Positions 49,088 to 56,798 of a DNA stretch of 64,000 nucleotides are shown piece after piece. The DNA is from Ardenticatena maritima (GTDB lineage: Bacteria; Chloroflexota; Anaerolineae; Ardenticatenales; Ardenticatenaceae). The stretch covers positions 1 through 64,000 of the forward strand of contig NZ_LGKN01000006.1 of NCBI RefSeq assembly GCF_001306175.1. The letters are read 5' to 3'. Every line of letters starts with the position of its first letter. Within the stretch, counting starts at the first letter, position 1. The position numbers and the translations under genes are program-made. The notes beneath the pieces are model-generated. The model searched no databases and was not told where the DNA came from. It saw only the letters and a program-made list of their open reading frames with translations.

Positions 49088-51751
49088 TTGAAACGTCTGC
49101 GTTTTTTGTTGTTCGCACTGGTGCTTGTGCTCAGCGCCTGTGGCACGTCCACAACGTCTGAACGTCAGCCAACCCCAACCAACGCCCCCGAAGTGAAGGC
49201 GTCTTCTCCCGCCAATACATCCGCAGAGGCCACAACGGGGCGCGTTGCGTTCATGGGACCTTACGCGCAAAGTTTCCAGGTCTTTGTGATGAACGCCGAC
49301 GGTAGCGGTTTGCGCCTCGTCTCGGACGGCGAGACCGAATCGCTCTTCCCGTCGCTCTCCCCCGATGGGCGCTATGTCGCCTACACCGCCGTGGTGGGCA
49401 ACAACAACCTGGATATTGTGCGCTACGACCTTGAAACCGAAGAACGCACCCTGCTCACCAGCGGCCCCGACATTGACAGTCAGCCGGTCTATTCGCCCGA
49501 CGGGACGCGCATTGCCTTTGTGAGCAACCGCGATGGGCGCTTGGGGCTGTTCATCATGGATGCGAACGGGCAAAATGTGCGCCGCCTGATTGACCTGGAA
49601 GGCGAAACCATCAACCCACTGGGCAATTGGAGCCCCGACGGGCGGCGTCTGGTGTTTGCCGACACACAGCGCGACGGCACGCAAACGATTCGCGTGGTGG
49701 ATGTTGAAACCGGCGAGGTTACCACGCTTGTCGAGCGCAACGGCGTGGACACCGCACCCACCTTCTCGCCGGACGGCACGCGCATTCTCTTCTTCTCCGA
49801 CCGCGACGGCGGTATGGACGTGTATGTCATGGACACGGACGGGCAAAACGTCCAGCGCCTGACGCAAGACGGCGACAGCATTTACCCCGTCTGGCACCCT
49901 GAGGGCGACGGTTTTCTCTTCACCCGTGTTGACCATGAGCGCTTTGTCATTTTCTGGCGCGGGCTTGATGAGACGACCGCCACGCCTATTCCCAACGTGG
50001 AAGGTGTGGTGACGTCGTGGGTGACCGCGAGCGAACCGCTTGCCGATATTGGCTTTGAGCAGAAGCCGCGCGTCAGCGAGGCGCTTTTACGCGACGCCCC
50101 CGCGAAAGGCAACCCCGACGCGCCGGTGACGATTGTGGCGTTGAGCGATTACCAATGCCCCTTCTGCAAAGAGTTCGCCGAAACCACACTCCCCGAATTG
50201 AACACACTCATCGAAGAGGGGAAAATCCGCCTGGTCTGGCTGGATTTGCCGCTGGACAATCTGCACCCCAACGCACGCGCCGCCGCCCAAGCCGCGCACT
50301 GCGCCCGCGCGCAAGGCGGCGATGACGCTTACTGGGCGATGCATGATGCGCTCTTTGCCGAACAAGCCACGTGGGGCAACGCCCCCGACCCCCTGCCCAC
50401 GTTCGCCAAACTGGCGCAACAAGCCGGGCTGGACGGCAAGGCGCTGCGCGATTGTGTGGTCGCCGAGACGTATGCCGAGACCGTCGAGGCGGGTGTGCAG
50501 GAAGCCAAGCGGCTGAACGTCACCAGTACGCCCACCTTCCTCATTGGCGATACGGTCATCAGCGGGGCGCAACCGCTGGATGTGTTCTACGAGGTGATTG
50601 GCGAGGCGTTGGGCGAAGACCTGCGCCCCACCTACACGGTGAACGCCGACATTGTGGCGAACGCCCCCGCCAAAGGCGACCCCGACGCGCCGATCACCGT
50701 GGTTGAATTCAGCGATTACCAGTGCCCGTTCTGCGAACGGTTCTATCAGGAGACGCTGCCGCAATTGCAACCACTGATTGACGAAGGCAAAGTGCGCCTG
50801 GTGTATGTGGATTTCCCGCTGGAGCAGATTCACCCACAGGCGCGCATGGCGGCGCGCGCCGCGCACTGCGCCCGTGAACAGGGGGGCGATGAAGCCTACT
50901 GGGCGATGCACGACCTGCTGTTCGACAATCAGCAAGCGTGGGGCGTCGCCAACCCGGTGCCGGTCTTTGCTGAGTTGGCGCTCCAGGCGGGGCTGGACCC
51001 AAAAGCGCTGCAAGCCTGCCTTGAAAGCACGCGCTACGATGAGACCGTCACCAGCGGGCTGCGCGAAGGGTTGCGGCTGGGCGTCAGCGGCACGCCGACG
51101 TTCTTCATCGGGGGTGAACGCCTGGTGGGTGCGCAACCCGTCTCGGCGTTCTTCAGCATTTTCGAGCGCCTGCTGGGTGAACCGCTTGCCGCGCCCACGC
51201 CCACGCTGGACGAAGCCGCACTTGCGGCTTTTCCCGCCAAAGGCGACCCCAACGCGCCCATTACGGTGGTCGAGTTCAGCGATTACCAGTGTCCCTTCTG
51301 CGAACGGTTCTATCAGGAGACGCTCCCACAACTTGAACCGCTGATTGATGCTGGTGAAGTCCGCTTCGTCTATGTGGATTTCCCGCTCACGAACATTCAT
51401 CCGCAAGCCTTCGACGCCGCCCAAGCCGCGCACTGCGCCCGCGAACAGGGGGGCGATGCGGCCTACTGGAGCATGCACAACGCGCTGTTTGAGGCCCAGG
51501 CGGAGTGGAGCACCAACAACGCGCTTGATGTGTTCGCCGCGCTTGCCGCGCAACAGTGGCTGGACGGCGAGGCGCTGCGCACCTGCGTTGCCGAGGGGCG
51601 CTATGCCGCGCTGGTGGAGCAAGGGCTGCAACTGGGCATGCAACTGCAAGTGAGCGGGACGCCAACGTTCTTTGTGGAAGGGGAGCGTCTTGTAGGGGCG
51701 CAACCGTTCAGTGCGTTCGAGGCGGTGTTTGCCCGCGTGCGCGGCGAATAA
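49088..51751 (+). CDS. lipoprotein fusing a TolB-like propeller with three DsbA-like domains
   Basis: I choose the TTG at 49088 because GGAGG lies 8 bases upstream and the product then starts MKRLRFLLFALVLVLSACG, a lipoprotein signal with Cys18. Residues about 50-320 form a TolB/WD40-like propeller with repeats such as SPDGTRIAFVSNRDG and FSPDGTRILFFSDRDG. Then come three thioredoxin-fold modules with CPFC at residues 357-360, 546-549 and 735-738, each with a cis-Pro loop (TSTPTFLIG, SGTPTFFIG, SGTPTFFVE). The protein is 887 residues. The last two modules are nearly identical in DNA (about 50650-51200 and 51210-51750), suggesting recent duplication. It diverges from the LysM-NodB lipoprotein. 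Disulfide handling at the envelope is inferred. Confidence 0.92.
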   Translation: MKRLRFLLFALVLVLSACGTSTTSERQPTPTNAPEVKASSPANTSAEATTGRVAFMGPYAQSFQVFVMNADGSGLRLVSDGETESLFPSLSPDGRYVAYTAVVGNNNLDIVRYDLETEERTLLTSGPDIDSQPVYSPDGTRIAFVSNRDGRLGLFIMDANGQNVRRLIDLEGETINPLGNWSPDGRRLVFADTQRDGTQTIRVVDVETGEVTTLVERNGVDTAPTFSPDGTRILFFSDRDGGMDVYVMDTDGQNVQRLTQDGDSIYPVWHPEGDGFLFTRVDHERFVIFWRGLDETTATPIPNVEGVVTSWVTASEPLADIGFEQKPRVSEALLRDAPAKGNPDAPVTIVALSDYQCPFCKEFAETTLPELNTLIEEGKIRLVWLDLPLDNLHPNARAAAQAAHCARAQGGDDAYWAMHDALFAEQATWGNAPDPLPTFAKLAQQAGLDGKALRDCVVAETYAETVEAGVQEAKRLNVTSTPTFLIGDTVISGAQPLDVFYEVIGEALGEDLRPTYTVNADIVANAPAKGDPDAPITVVEFSDYQCPFCERFYQETLPQLQPLIDEGKVRLVYVDFPLEQIHPQARMAARAAHCAREQGGDEAYWAMHDLLFDNQQAWGVANPVPVFAELALQAGLDPKALQACLESTRYDETVTSGLREGLRLGVSGTPTFFIGGERLVGAQPVSAFFSIFERLLGEPLAAPTPTLDEAALAAFPAKGDPNAPITVVEFSDYQCPFCERFYQETLPQLEPLIDAGEVRFVYVDFPLTNIHPQAFDAAQAAHCAREQGGDAAYWSMHNALFEAQAEWSTNNALDVFAALAAQQWLDGEALRTCVAEGRYAALVEQGLQLGMQLQVSGTPTFFVEGERLVGAQPFSAFEAVFARVRGE

Positions 51752-51773
51752 AGCCGACTTTGCCATACATGCG

Positions 51774-51805
51774 ATGCGACGCACGTAAGGTGCGTCGCAT
51801 TTTTG
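51774..51805 (+). terminator. intrinsic terminator after the propeller-DsbA gene
   Basis: TGCGACGCAC (51775-51784) pairs with GTGCGTCGCA (51790-51799), 5-base loop, then a T run. Confidence 0.88.
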
Positions 51806-51868
51806 TTTGGCATGTTGCGCTGCGCACTTTCCGCCCGGAGGCAAGGCGTCCGGCTGACGAGTGACGGT

Positions 51869-52195
51869 TCATGAACGCAGAATCTTCTCTAGCGGTTTCC
51901 CACGGGCGAGTTCATCAATCAATTTATCCAAATAGCGGATTTCGCGCATCAAGGGGTCTTCAATTTCTTCGACCTGCACCCCACAAACTTTCCCTTTGAT
52001 CAACGTACGGTTCAGGTTCAGCGCCGGAGCCTGCGCCAAAAAGGTTTCGAGATCGTTGCCTTGTTCGATTTGTTGCTGCAAGCCGGCTGGGTCATAGCCC
52101 GTCAACCAGCAGATAATGCAGTCAACTTCTGCTCGCGTACGCTGCTTGCGTTCCGCTTTTTGCACATAGAGCGAATATATTTTGGCAAAGGGCAT
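51869..52195 (-). CDS. DUF2200 family protein
   Basis: The 108-residue protein matches DUF2200 closely: [38 protein letters not shown] and [20 protein letters not shown] then [20 protein letters not shown]. Function unknown. ATG at 52195. It is the last gene of the minus-strand island and lies next to the propeller-DsbA terminator. Often such genes are mobile between unrelated bacteria, but transfer here is an inference. Confidence 0.85.
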   Translation of the reverse strand: MPFAKIYSLYVQKAERKQRTRAEVDCIICWLTGYDPAGLQQQIEQGNDLETFLAQAPALNLNRTLIKGKVCGVQVEEIEDPLMREIRYLDKLIDELARGKPLEKILRS

Positions 52196-52348
52196 AGCGA
52201 AAAAACGCGGTTTAGATATTGTCTTGCTCCTCTCGTTTGAATCTGAATGCGCCTGCTATCGTGGCAACTGGGCTGCCTCATCATCGCCACCAGCGCATGG
52301 TTTGCGGAAGACGCTTGCGGGCGGTGGAGTATGGGGGCATGAAGCATT

Positions 52349-52371
52349 GGGGGGCGGTTTTGCCGCCCCCC
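52349..52371 (-). terminator. hairpin after the 52390 gene
   Basis: GGGGGGCGG (52349-52357) and CCGCCCCCC (52363-52371) form a perfect 9 bp stem 18 bases past the stop. There is no T tract, so termination is uncertain. Confidence 0.45.
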
Positions 52372-52389
52372 TCACACACCAAATCCCTT

Positions 52390-52602
52390 TTATTCAGAGT
52401 CGCACGGTACTTTCCACACCAAAGCACGCCCGCATCCCTTTGTCCGCGTAAGCCCAATCTCTTTCTCAAGACGCGCAACCCAGGAAGGACAAGGGCGGCG
52501 ATAGGGCAGGTCAAGCGCCTCGCGCAACTCCGACCAAGTCATTCCCTCTGGTGTGCGCTGCAATTGGTGTTGGATGATATCTCGAAACTCTGTGTAGCGC
52601 AT
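52390..52602 (-). CDS. small uncharacterised protein, helix-turn-helix-like
   Basis: A 70-residue basic protein (MRYTEFRDIIQHQLQRTPEG) with SWSELREALDLPYRRPCPSWVARL-like helices that might form a winged helix. Family not recognised. ATG at 52602 lies 11 bases downstream of the inverted repeat at 52613-52676. Part of the minus-strand island. It could be a short spurious frame, but strand, spacing and the repeat make it plausible. Confidence 0.5.
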   Translation of the reverse strand: MRYTEFRDIIQHQLQRTPEGMTWSELREALDLPYRRPCPSWVARLEKEIGLTRTKGCGRALVWKVPCDSE

Positions 52603-52612
52603 GGCTTATTTT

Positions 52613-52676
52613 CTCCGACGGCTAGCGGGAGCGTGAGCGCGCCGAGAAGGCGTCCCCCGCATTGAGTATGGTAGGC
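52613..52676 (-). repeat. imperfect attC-like inverted repeat, copy b (degenerate)
   Basis: It lies 4 bases after the stop of the 52681 gene. Left box GCCTACC and right box GTCGGAG (minus-strand reading) are weak versions of the RYYYAAC and GTTRRRY core boxes. Between them are GGACGCC/GGCG-like arms. Downstream of the box is GAGAAAATAAG, like copies c and f. Degenerate, so the weakest of the set. Confidence 0.3.
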
Positions 52677-52680
52677 TTTG

Positions 52681-52956
52681 TCAGCTTCCCAATTTTGTAA
52701 AGATACCGACCGCGAGCTCTGACCACACATAGAGAAATACCGCTGCGATCACAACACCGATTGCAAGCCAATACTTGCGATGCACCTTCCTCGCTACCAA
52801 GACACCTATGCTCCCAGCCCCAAAGAGGAGCGAGCCCATGACCACGAAATCTGAAATGCTCCAGTTGACTGCGTCCGTGAACTGCATAGCGACCAAAGGG
52901 ACAAGCAATATGACAACTGTTGCCAGGGCAATCCACACAAACACATTTTTTCGCAT
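52681..52956 (-). CDS. small membrane protein, uncharacterised
   Basis: A 91-residue protein with three likely membrane segments (about 7-26, 36-54 and 64-84). Starts MRKNVFVWIALATVVILLV. Family unknown. It is part of the island and is flanked by attC-like repeats on both sides. ATG at 52956. Confidence 0.6.
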   Translation of the reverse strand: MRKNVFVWIALATVVILLVPLVAMQFTDAVNWSISDFVVMGSLLFGAGSIGVLVARKVHRKYWLAIGVVIAAVFLYVWSELAVGIFTKLGS

Positions 52957-52987
52957 GATGAAGCTCTTCGCTGTTGTACTTATTGGT

Positions 52988-53041
52988 TCCTACGCCCCAT
53001 CGTCTGGTGATGGCGTCAGCAGCTGATACGAGTGGTTAAGC
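52988..53041 (-). repeat. imperfect attC-like inverted repeat, copy c (degenerate)
   Basis: Starts 13 bases after the PD-(D/E)xK gene stop. Minus-strand left box is GCTTAAC (perfect RYYYAAC, 53035-53041). The right box reads GTAGGA (52988-52993), a GTTRRRY with one T missing. Arms ACGCC/GGCGT lie between. The following bases AACCAATAAGT resemble AGGCAATAAC next to copy f. Confidence 0.4.
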
Positions 53042-53054
53042 CGCCTTCCAAATC

Positions 53055-53510
53055 TCAAAGGCCAAGTAAATCCCAGCGTTCCAAGAATTGTCCTTCCGGA
53101 TCACGAAATTTCCGTACGGGATTATCTTTATGAGGCTGCCCATCTTTCCCTGGCGTCTCTAACCAATTTTGATGGTCAGTCCTAACAAAGTTGGCGACAA
53201 CCTTGCTGGGAACGATATAAAAATCTGGGCGCTCATTAGGGCTCTTCAGATTTACAAACACGTAAAACAAATTGTCGGAATAGAAAGTCTCGACTTTTTT
53301 ATTCAAAACCCATTCCGGCTTACTTTTCTGGTTTGTCTTTACCTGAATTGCAACTTGCCGTGTAGCAGTAGCGTTGGACACAAGAATATCAATACCTCTT
53401 GTGTTCCGTAATGTGATAGATGCAACGTAACCAAGACGTGATAGTTCGGCCGCTACAAAGTACTCTCCCGCCACGCCAGTCAGCCCTTTTGGTAGTTTAT
53501 TAGACGGCAT
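53055..53510 (-). CDS. putative PD-(D/E)xK nuclease-like protein
   Basis: A 151-residue protein with a restriction-endonuclease-like core: GVAGEYFVAAELSRLGY (Glu16), RGIDILVSN (Asp41) and QVAIQVKTN (Gln56-x-Lys58), followed by DNLFYVFVNLKSPNERPDFYIVPS. This matches the small family of such proteins that often stand alone in mobile regions. Nuclease activity is inferred. ATG at 53510 with GGGAGG upstream. Lower GC than the core genes. Confidence 0.65.
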   Translation of the reverse strand: MPSNKLPKGLTGVAGEYFVAAELSRLGYVASITLRNTRGIDILVSNATATRQVAIQVKTNQKSKPEWVLNKKVETFYSDNLFYVFVNLKSPNERPDFYIVPSKVVANFVRTDHQNWLETPGKDGQPHKDNPVRKFRDPEGQFLERWDLLGL

Positions 53511-53547
53511 AAATGTCCTCCCAAATGGTAATGATGATCATGTTACG

Positions 53548-53674
53548 GCCTAACGATAAGCGTCAGCGGCGCGGCGCTGATGTCCTTCTACCATCGCTCG
53601 CGCATGATTTTGGGCCGAAAATTCAACAACATTGGCTCGCTGCACAGCCACGCCTGCCGGACGCTGGGTTAAGA
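53548..53674 (-). repeat. attC-like site, copy d (best supported long copy)
   Basis: 127 bases, starting 3 bases after the stop of the DUF4236 gene. On the minus strand the left box reads TCTTAAC (53668-53674) and the right box GTTAGGC (53548-53554), a perfect GTTRRRY. The inner arms pair as AGCGTC/GACGCT, then CGGC/GCCG and GGCG/CGCC, with unpaired bases between, as in integron attC sites. Seen in sequence; recombination competence is untested. Confidence 0.6.
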
Positions 53675-53677
53675 TTC

Positions 53678-54799
53678 TCATTGTTCAAAAGGCTCTATAG
53701 CCGATATTACTCCTGTCTTTGAGATTTTCCGGCGAACTTCAAAGCGATCAAAACTCGCTACTACATCCAACGCCACCAAGTTAGAAAAATTAATTTCGCG
53801 CCATTTATCCCTAGGAACACGCACACTGTAGAGATATTCATCTTTTATGGTACCAGTCCGTTTATCAACCCGTTGGGAATACGCTGACAACACCACCACT
53901 TCTACTGTGGGTAAATGCGCAAATATCTCCCCGATAATGCGAAAGCCTACAGCGTGTATATGCTTTAGATAATCCAACCGAATTTGCTTTTGAGAGCGTT
54001 TCTGAATAGTGAGCCGTAAATCCCTCCGATTAACCTTCGCCTCCTTGGTAGGCATATCTTCTATTTCTGGTAAATCCACATCTACAAGAACCTTGCGTCC
54101 ATCATCTGCTATCTCAAAATTGACAATAGTTTCTCGAGGCCATTGCAACGAAGAAAGCGCTTTGCCCAAAACCTGCTCCATTACATCAACATTCGTCCTA
54201 AGAGATTCTTCTGCTTGTTTCCACTTTTCCAAAGCCTTCAAATATTTTTGCTGAGCGGCTTTGTTCTTCTCTTCTATCCGCTTTCGATACCCCTCAAATA
54301 TCTTTGCCATTATTCCTGGCTTCTCCAAACGCGGCGGCTTGGGTTTAGGATTTACTATCACCTTACCTTCAGGCGGTGGGGTGGACAGGTGAATGTTGAG
54401 GAAATCTTGAAGATTAGCATTATATTGATGACATTGTTCCTCTAACCAAGCCTCGATAGAAGCCCTTTGCTGTTGCTTAGCTTTCCTAACTACAGCATCG
54501 GGAAGGGGCTGCCCTTTCCCATCCTCAAAAATCAGTGAACCATCTTCTGAAAGTTTCAGAGTTACTTGAAGGATTTCTTTCTTCGTCTTACTCCGAGAAG
54601 TGCGAGTTTTCCCGCGAGAAGTACTACCACCTATTTTGGTCCGATACGAGATACCAGTACCGGGGATACTAATGTTTTGATAGATACCCCTTTTCCCAAT
54701 GTTAGTCTTTCCTACACTGATACTACTCACACCTCGTTTCCCTACATTCACACGCACTCCCGGAGCAATTTTTATAGATTTACGGAATCGGAATCCCAT
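53678..54799 (-). CDS. DUF4236-domain protein
   Basis: A 373-residue protein with an N-terminal DUF4236 domain: MGFRFRKSIKIAPGVRVNVG, then SVGKTNIGKRGIYQNISIPGTGIS, of unknown role. The middle is a Lys/Glu-rich coiled coil (about 175-215), and the C terminus is a beta-rich segment with EVVVLSAYSQRVDKRTGTIKDEYLYSVRVPRDKW. No signal peptide. ATG at 54799, with AAGGAGAAAG upstream. AT-rich compared with core genes, so likely acquired. Confidence 0.82.
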   Translation of the reverse strand: MGFRFRKSIKIAPGVRVNVGKRGVSSISVGKTNIGKRGIYQNISIPGTGISYRTKIGGSTSRGKTRTSRSKTKKEILQVTLKLSEDGSLIFEDGKGQPLPDAVVRKAKQQQRASIEAWLEEQCHQYNANLQDFLNIHLSTPPPEGKVIVNPKPKPPRLEKPGIMAKIFEGYRKRIEEKNKAAQQKYLKALEKWKQAEESLRTNVDVMEQVLGKALSSLQWPRETIVNFEIADDGRKVLVDVDLPEIEDMPTKEAKVNRRDLRLTIQKRSQKQIRLDYLKHIHAVGFRIIGEIFAHLPTVEVVVLSAYSQRVDKRTGTIKDEYLYSVRVPRDKWREINFSNLVALDVVASFDRFEVRRKISKTGVISAIEPFEQ

Positions 54800-54823
54800 A
54801 ATGCTTTCTCCTTATTCATAAAA

Positions 54824-54888
54824 AGCCCAATGGTCTGCATTTCACTTATCGCCGCTTCGCGGTGTCGGCTGGATACGCGGATTAGGCT
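54824..54888 (-). repeat. imperfect attC-like inverted repeat, copy e
   Basis: 65 bases, 25 bases after the stop at 54914. Minus-strand boxes AGCCTAAT and ATTGGGCT pair across the site, but the recombination base reads A in ATT instead of G in GTT. An inner CCGC/GCGG stem with a 3-base loop and TATC/GATA arms lie between. Confidence 0.4.
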
Positions 54889-54913
54889 GGCATTCTAAAT
54901 TATCATCCCTTGG

Positions 54914-55397
54914 TTATCCCATAGACAAACGGACGTATCTGACACCAGAGTCGCGCGCCCATTCAACCACACGCAGGAGATCAACCAAATCCTGTTTGAA
55001 GAATCCTTTTACAAAGTATGGCTTGGAAACGCCAAGTCTAAAGAAAACATCGGGCGAATTGTCCAAGGCTTGAATGAATGTCTGAAGATATTGAATCAGT
55101 TCCTGAGGAGATTGCCAAGCAGCTCTATTCATTTCCATCTGCTTGCGCCATTCCACTTCATCACCATGGCCTTCAGCCAACCAATCTTCAAGACTGATGT
55201 CTTCTGATGCCACCTTCAACAAGGGTTCGATCTCAAGACCAAAGTGCTCTTTTAGCATCCCTACAACATCTGGATCGTATCCAACTTGCCATAGATGCTC
55301 AATGAAAACATAGATGCAGAAGAACCTTGGAGTTCATTTTGGTGAACCAGTATAGACACGGTTGACCCGTATCTGTTGCGAGATGTAGGGTGAACAT
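54914..55397 (-). pseudogene. uncharacterised gene with a probable 5' frameshift
   Basis: A clean 114-residue frame runs from ATG 55258 to 54914 (MLKEHFGLEIEPLLKV), but it has no ribosome site and the frame stays open upstream of 55258 until about 55350. A second frame starts at ATG 55397 with GGAGG 7 bases upstream and reads MFTLHLATDTGQPCLYWF before stopping near 55299. The two overlap and differ by one base, so one indel would join them to about 161 residues. A sequencing error is the alternative. Family unknown. Confidence 0.5.
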
Positions 55398-55406
55398 GTT
55401 ATTGCC

Positions 55407-55479
55407 TCCTAACGGTTTGCGATTCAGCCGCAGTGCTACACAAGGGTAGTGTCGGCTCTAACTTGCTAGTTAGTTAGGT
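55407..55479 (-). repeat. attC-like site, copy f (best supported short copy)
   Basis: 73 bases, 10 bases after the stop of the Ymh-like gene. On the minus strand, ACCTAAC (55473-55479) faces GTTAGGA (55407-55413); CCTAAC/GTTAGG is a perfect 6 bp pair. Inner arms AGCCG/CGGCT and CTAC/GTAG flank a short loop, with unpaired bases between. GGAGG inside the right box is the ribosome site for the next gene. Confidence 0.6.
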
Positions 55480-55489
55480 GGTCAGATGA

Positions 55490-56299
55490 TTATACAGTCG
55501 TATTCTCAGATTCATCTATTAATTTTATAAGTAAATCTACAAGGACTAGCAATTTCATTGCCATTTGTTCATTCTCTTCAACGGTCCTGTGCATTCGTGG
55601 GTTTCGAAAGACAGCATAGGCTCCAGACATAAAATTACGTGCTCCAACTCGTTCTGATGGTACGGTTCCATAACTCAGATTACCATTTCCACCATAAGCC
55701 TGATTTATAAGATTTTCACCATAGAGTTCTAATCCGGCACCAATTCTTTTACGAAGGTGAGATTCAAACGAGGTAAACGCATATTGCACAATCGCTTGAG
55801 GATTTCTTCGTACATCTGCATACGTAATACGTCCTAAACTACGTGCTTCCAATGAAACAGGCATAACTTCACAAATGAGCTCGCCAGTGTTCTCTACTAC
55901 TCCTTGAACTTTAGTTCTCAATCTGTCCACCACTGTCATCAGCTGATTGTTTGAAAGAACAAATTGGTCTAAATTTCTATAGGATTTTACTTGCTGAATA
56001 AGATCTATAACATCGTTAACAGCCTCTAGGAGTGTGCTAATGTCAAGGTACAGGCCACAGCCTCTGAAGGCAATTGCTAGTGCTTCTGCTCGATCTCTGA
56101 TTCTTCTTGCACACTCATCAATGCTCGAGAGATGTACTTGAAGTTCTACAGGTTCATCAACCCCATCACGATATCCTACGCTTTCCATATTTTCCAAATA
56201 TGAGATGATGGCAGCATCGTGATAGAGTTCTCCCAAATCGCAAATGATTTGACTTATCAGAGCACTAGACTTAACAGCCAATTGTCCCACTCGATGCAT
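55490..56299 (-). CDS. TIGR02391/Ymh-like protein with a HEPN-like motif
   Basis: A 269-residue protein. The C-terminal half matches the Ymh/TIGR02391 type: FTSFESHLRKRIGAGLELYGENLINQAYGG then GARNFMSGAYAVFRNPRMHRT, in which R-N-P-R-M-H gives an Rx4H motif like that of HEPN RNases. The N-terminal half is alpha-helical without known motifs. Such proteins are often found in defence-type and mobile loci, so a toxin-like role is possible but inferred. ATG at 56299 with AGGAG upstream. AT-rich. Confidence 0.65.
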   Translation of the reverse strand: MHRVGQLAVKSSALISQIICDLGELYHDAAIISYLENMESVGYRDGVDEPVELQVHLSSIDECARRIRDRAEALAIAFRGCGLYLDISTLLEAVNDVIDLIQQVKSYRNLDQFVLSNNQLMTVVDRLRTKVQGVVENTGELICEVMPVSLEARSLGRITYADVRRNPQAIVQYAFTSFESHLRKRIGAGLELYGENLINQAYGGNGNLSYGTVPSERVGARNFMSGAYAVFRNPRMHRTVEENEQMAMKLLVLVDLLIKLIDESENTTV

Positions 56300-56798
56300 T
56301 TTTTTCTCCTGAATGCCGCTATTGTGAGTCTGTTTGGTCCCTTAAGGGGCGGTTGCAAGCGCATGTTAGCCAGCGTTAGATGGCGTAGTAGCCTACGACG
56401 TGGGCACGCCTCCACGCGCTTGTGGCAACACACCACCACACCGCGCTTGCCAGCCCACCAACACGCCCCCGCATCTAACCAGTCCCCACCTTTCTGAGAA
56501 GGTGCACACAAGCCGTCTTGCCCTTCAGTTAGTCAGTGCTGGAATGAAATGACAAGCAACGCCGACAAGCCATAGCCTCACTCTTCGTTCGTCACGCCAG
56601 GTCAAGCGGCCTGCTTGGACCGGCTGTGTGTGAAGATGGCGGCAAGGTGTCTACAGCGTTCTTGCCATCACTTGAGCAATGTCTCCCCACACGAGATGGA
56701 GCGCTGACAAAGAGGCCTTTCTGGTACGGTGTGCGCTTCGTCCTGTCAAAGTACAAGCGAATGAGAGGCTGGTTAGCCTGTCGCACGATTTAATCAAA
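56300..56798. other. gene-poor gap in the island with core-box-like sequences
   Basis: No convincing gene in 499 bases. It holds GTTAGAT at 56375-56381 (plus) and ATCTAAC at 56473-56479, and a 62-base element 56473-56534 whose outer ends pair as CTAAC/GTTAG around a 6 bp stem CACCTT/AAGGTG. This could be an attC-like site followed by a cassette with no gene, or chance. It is much less clear than copies d and f. Confidence 0.3.
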
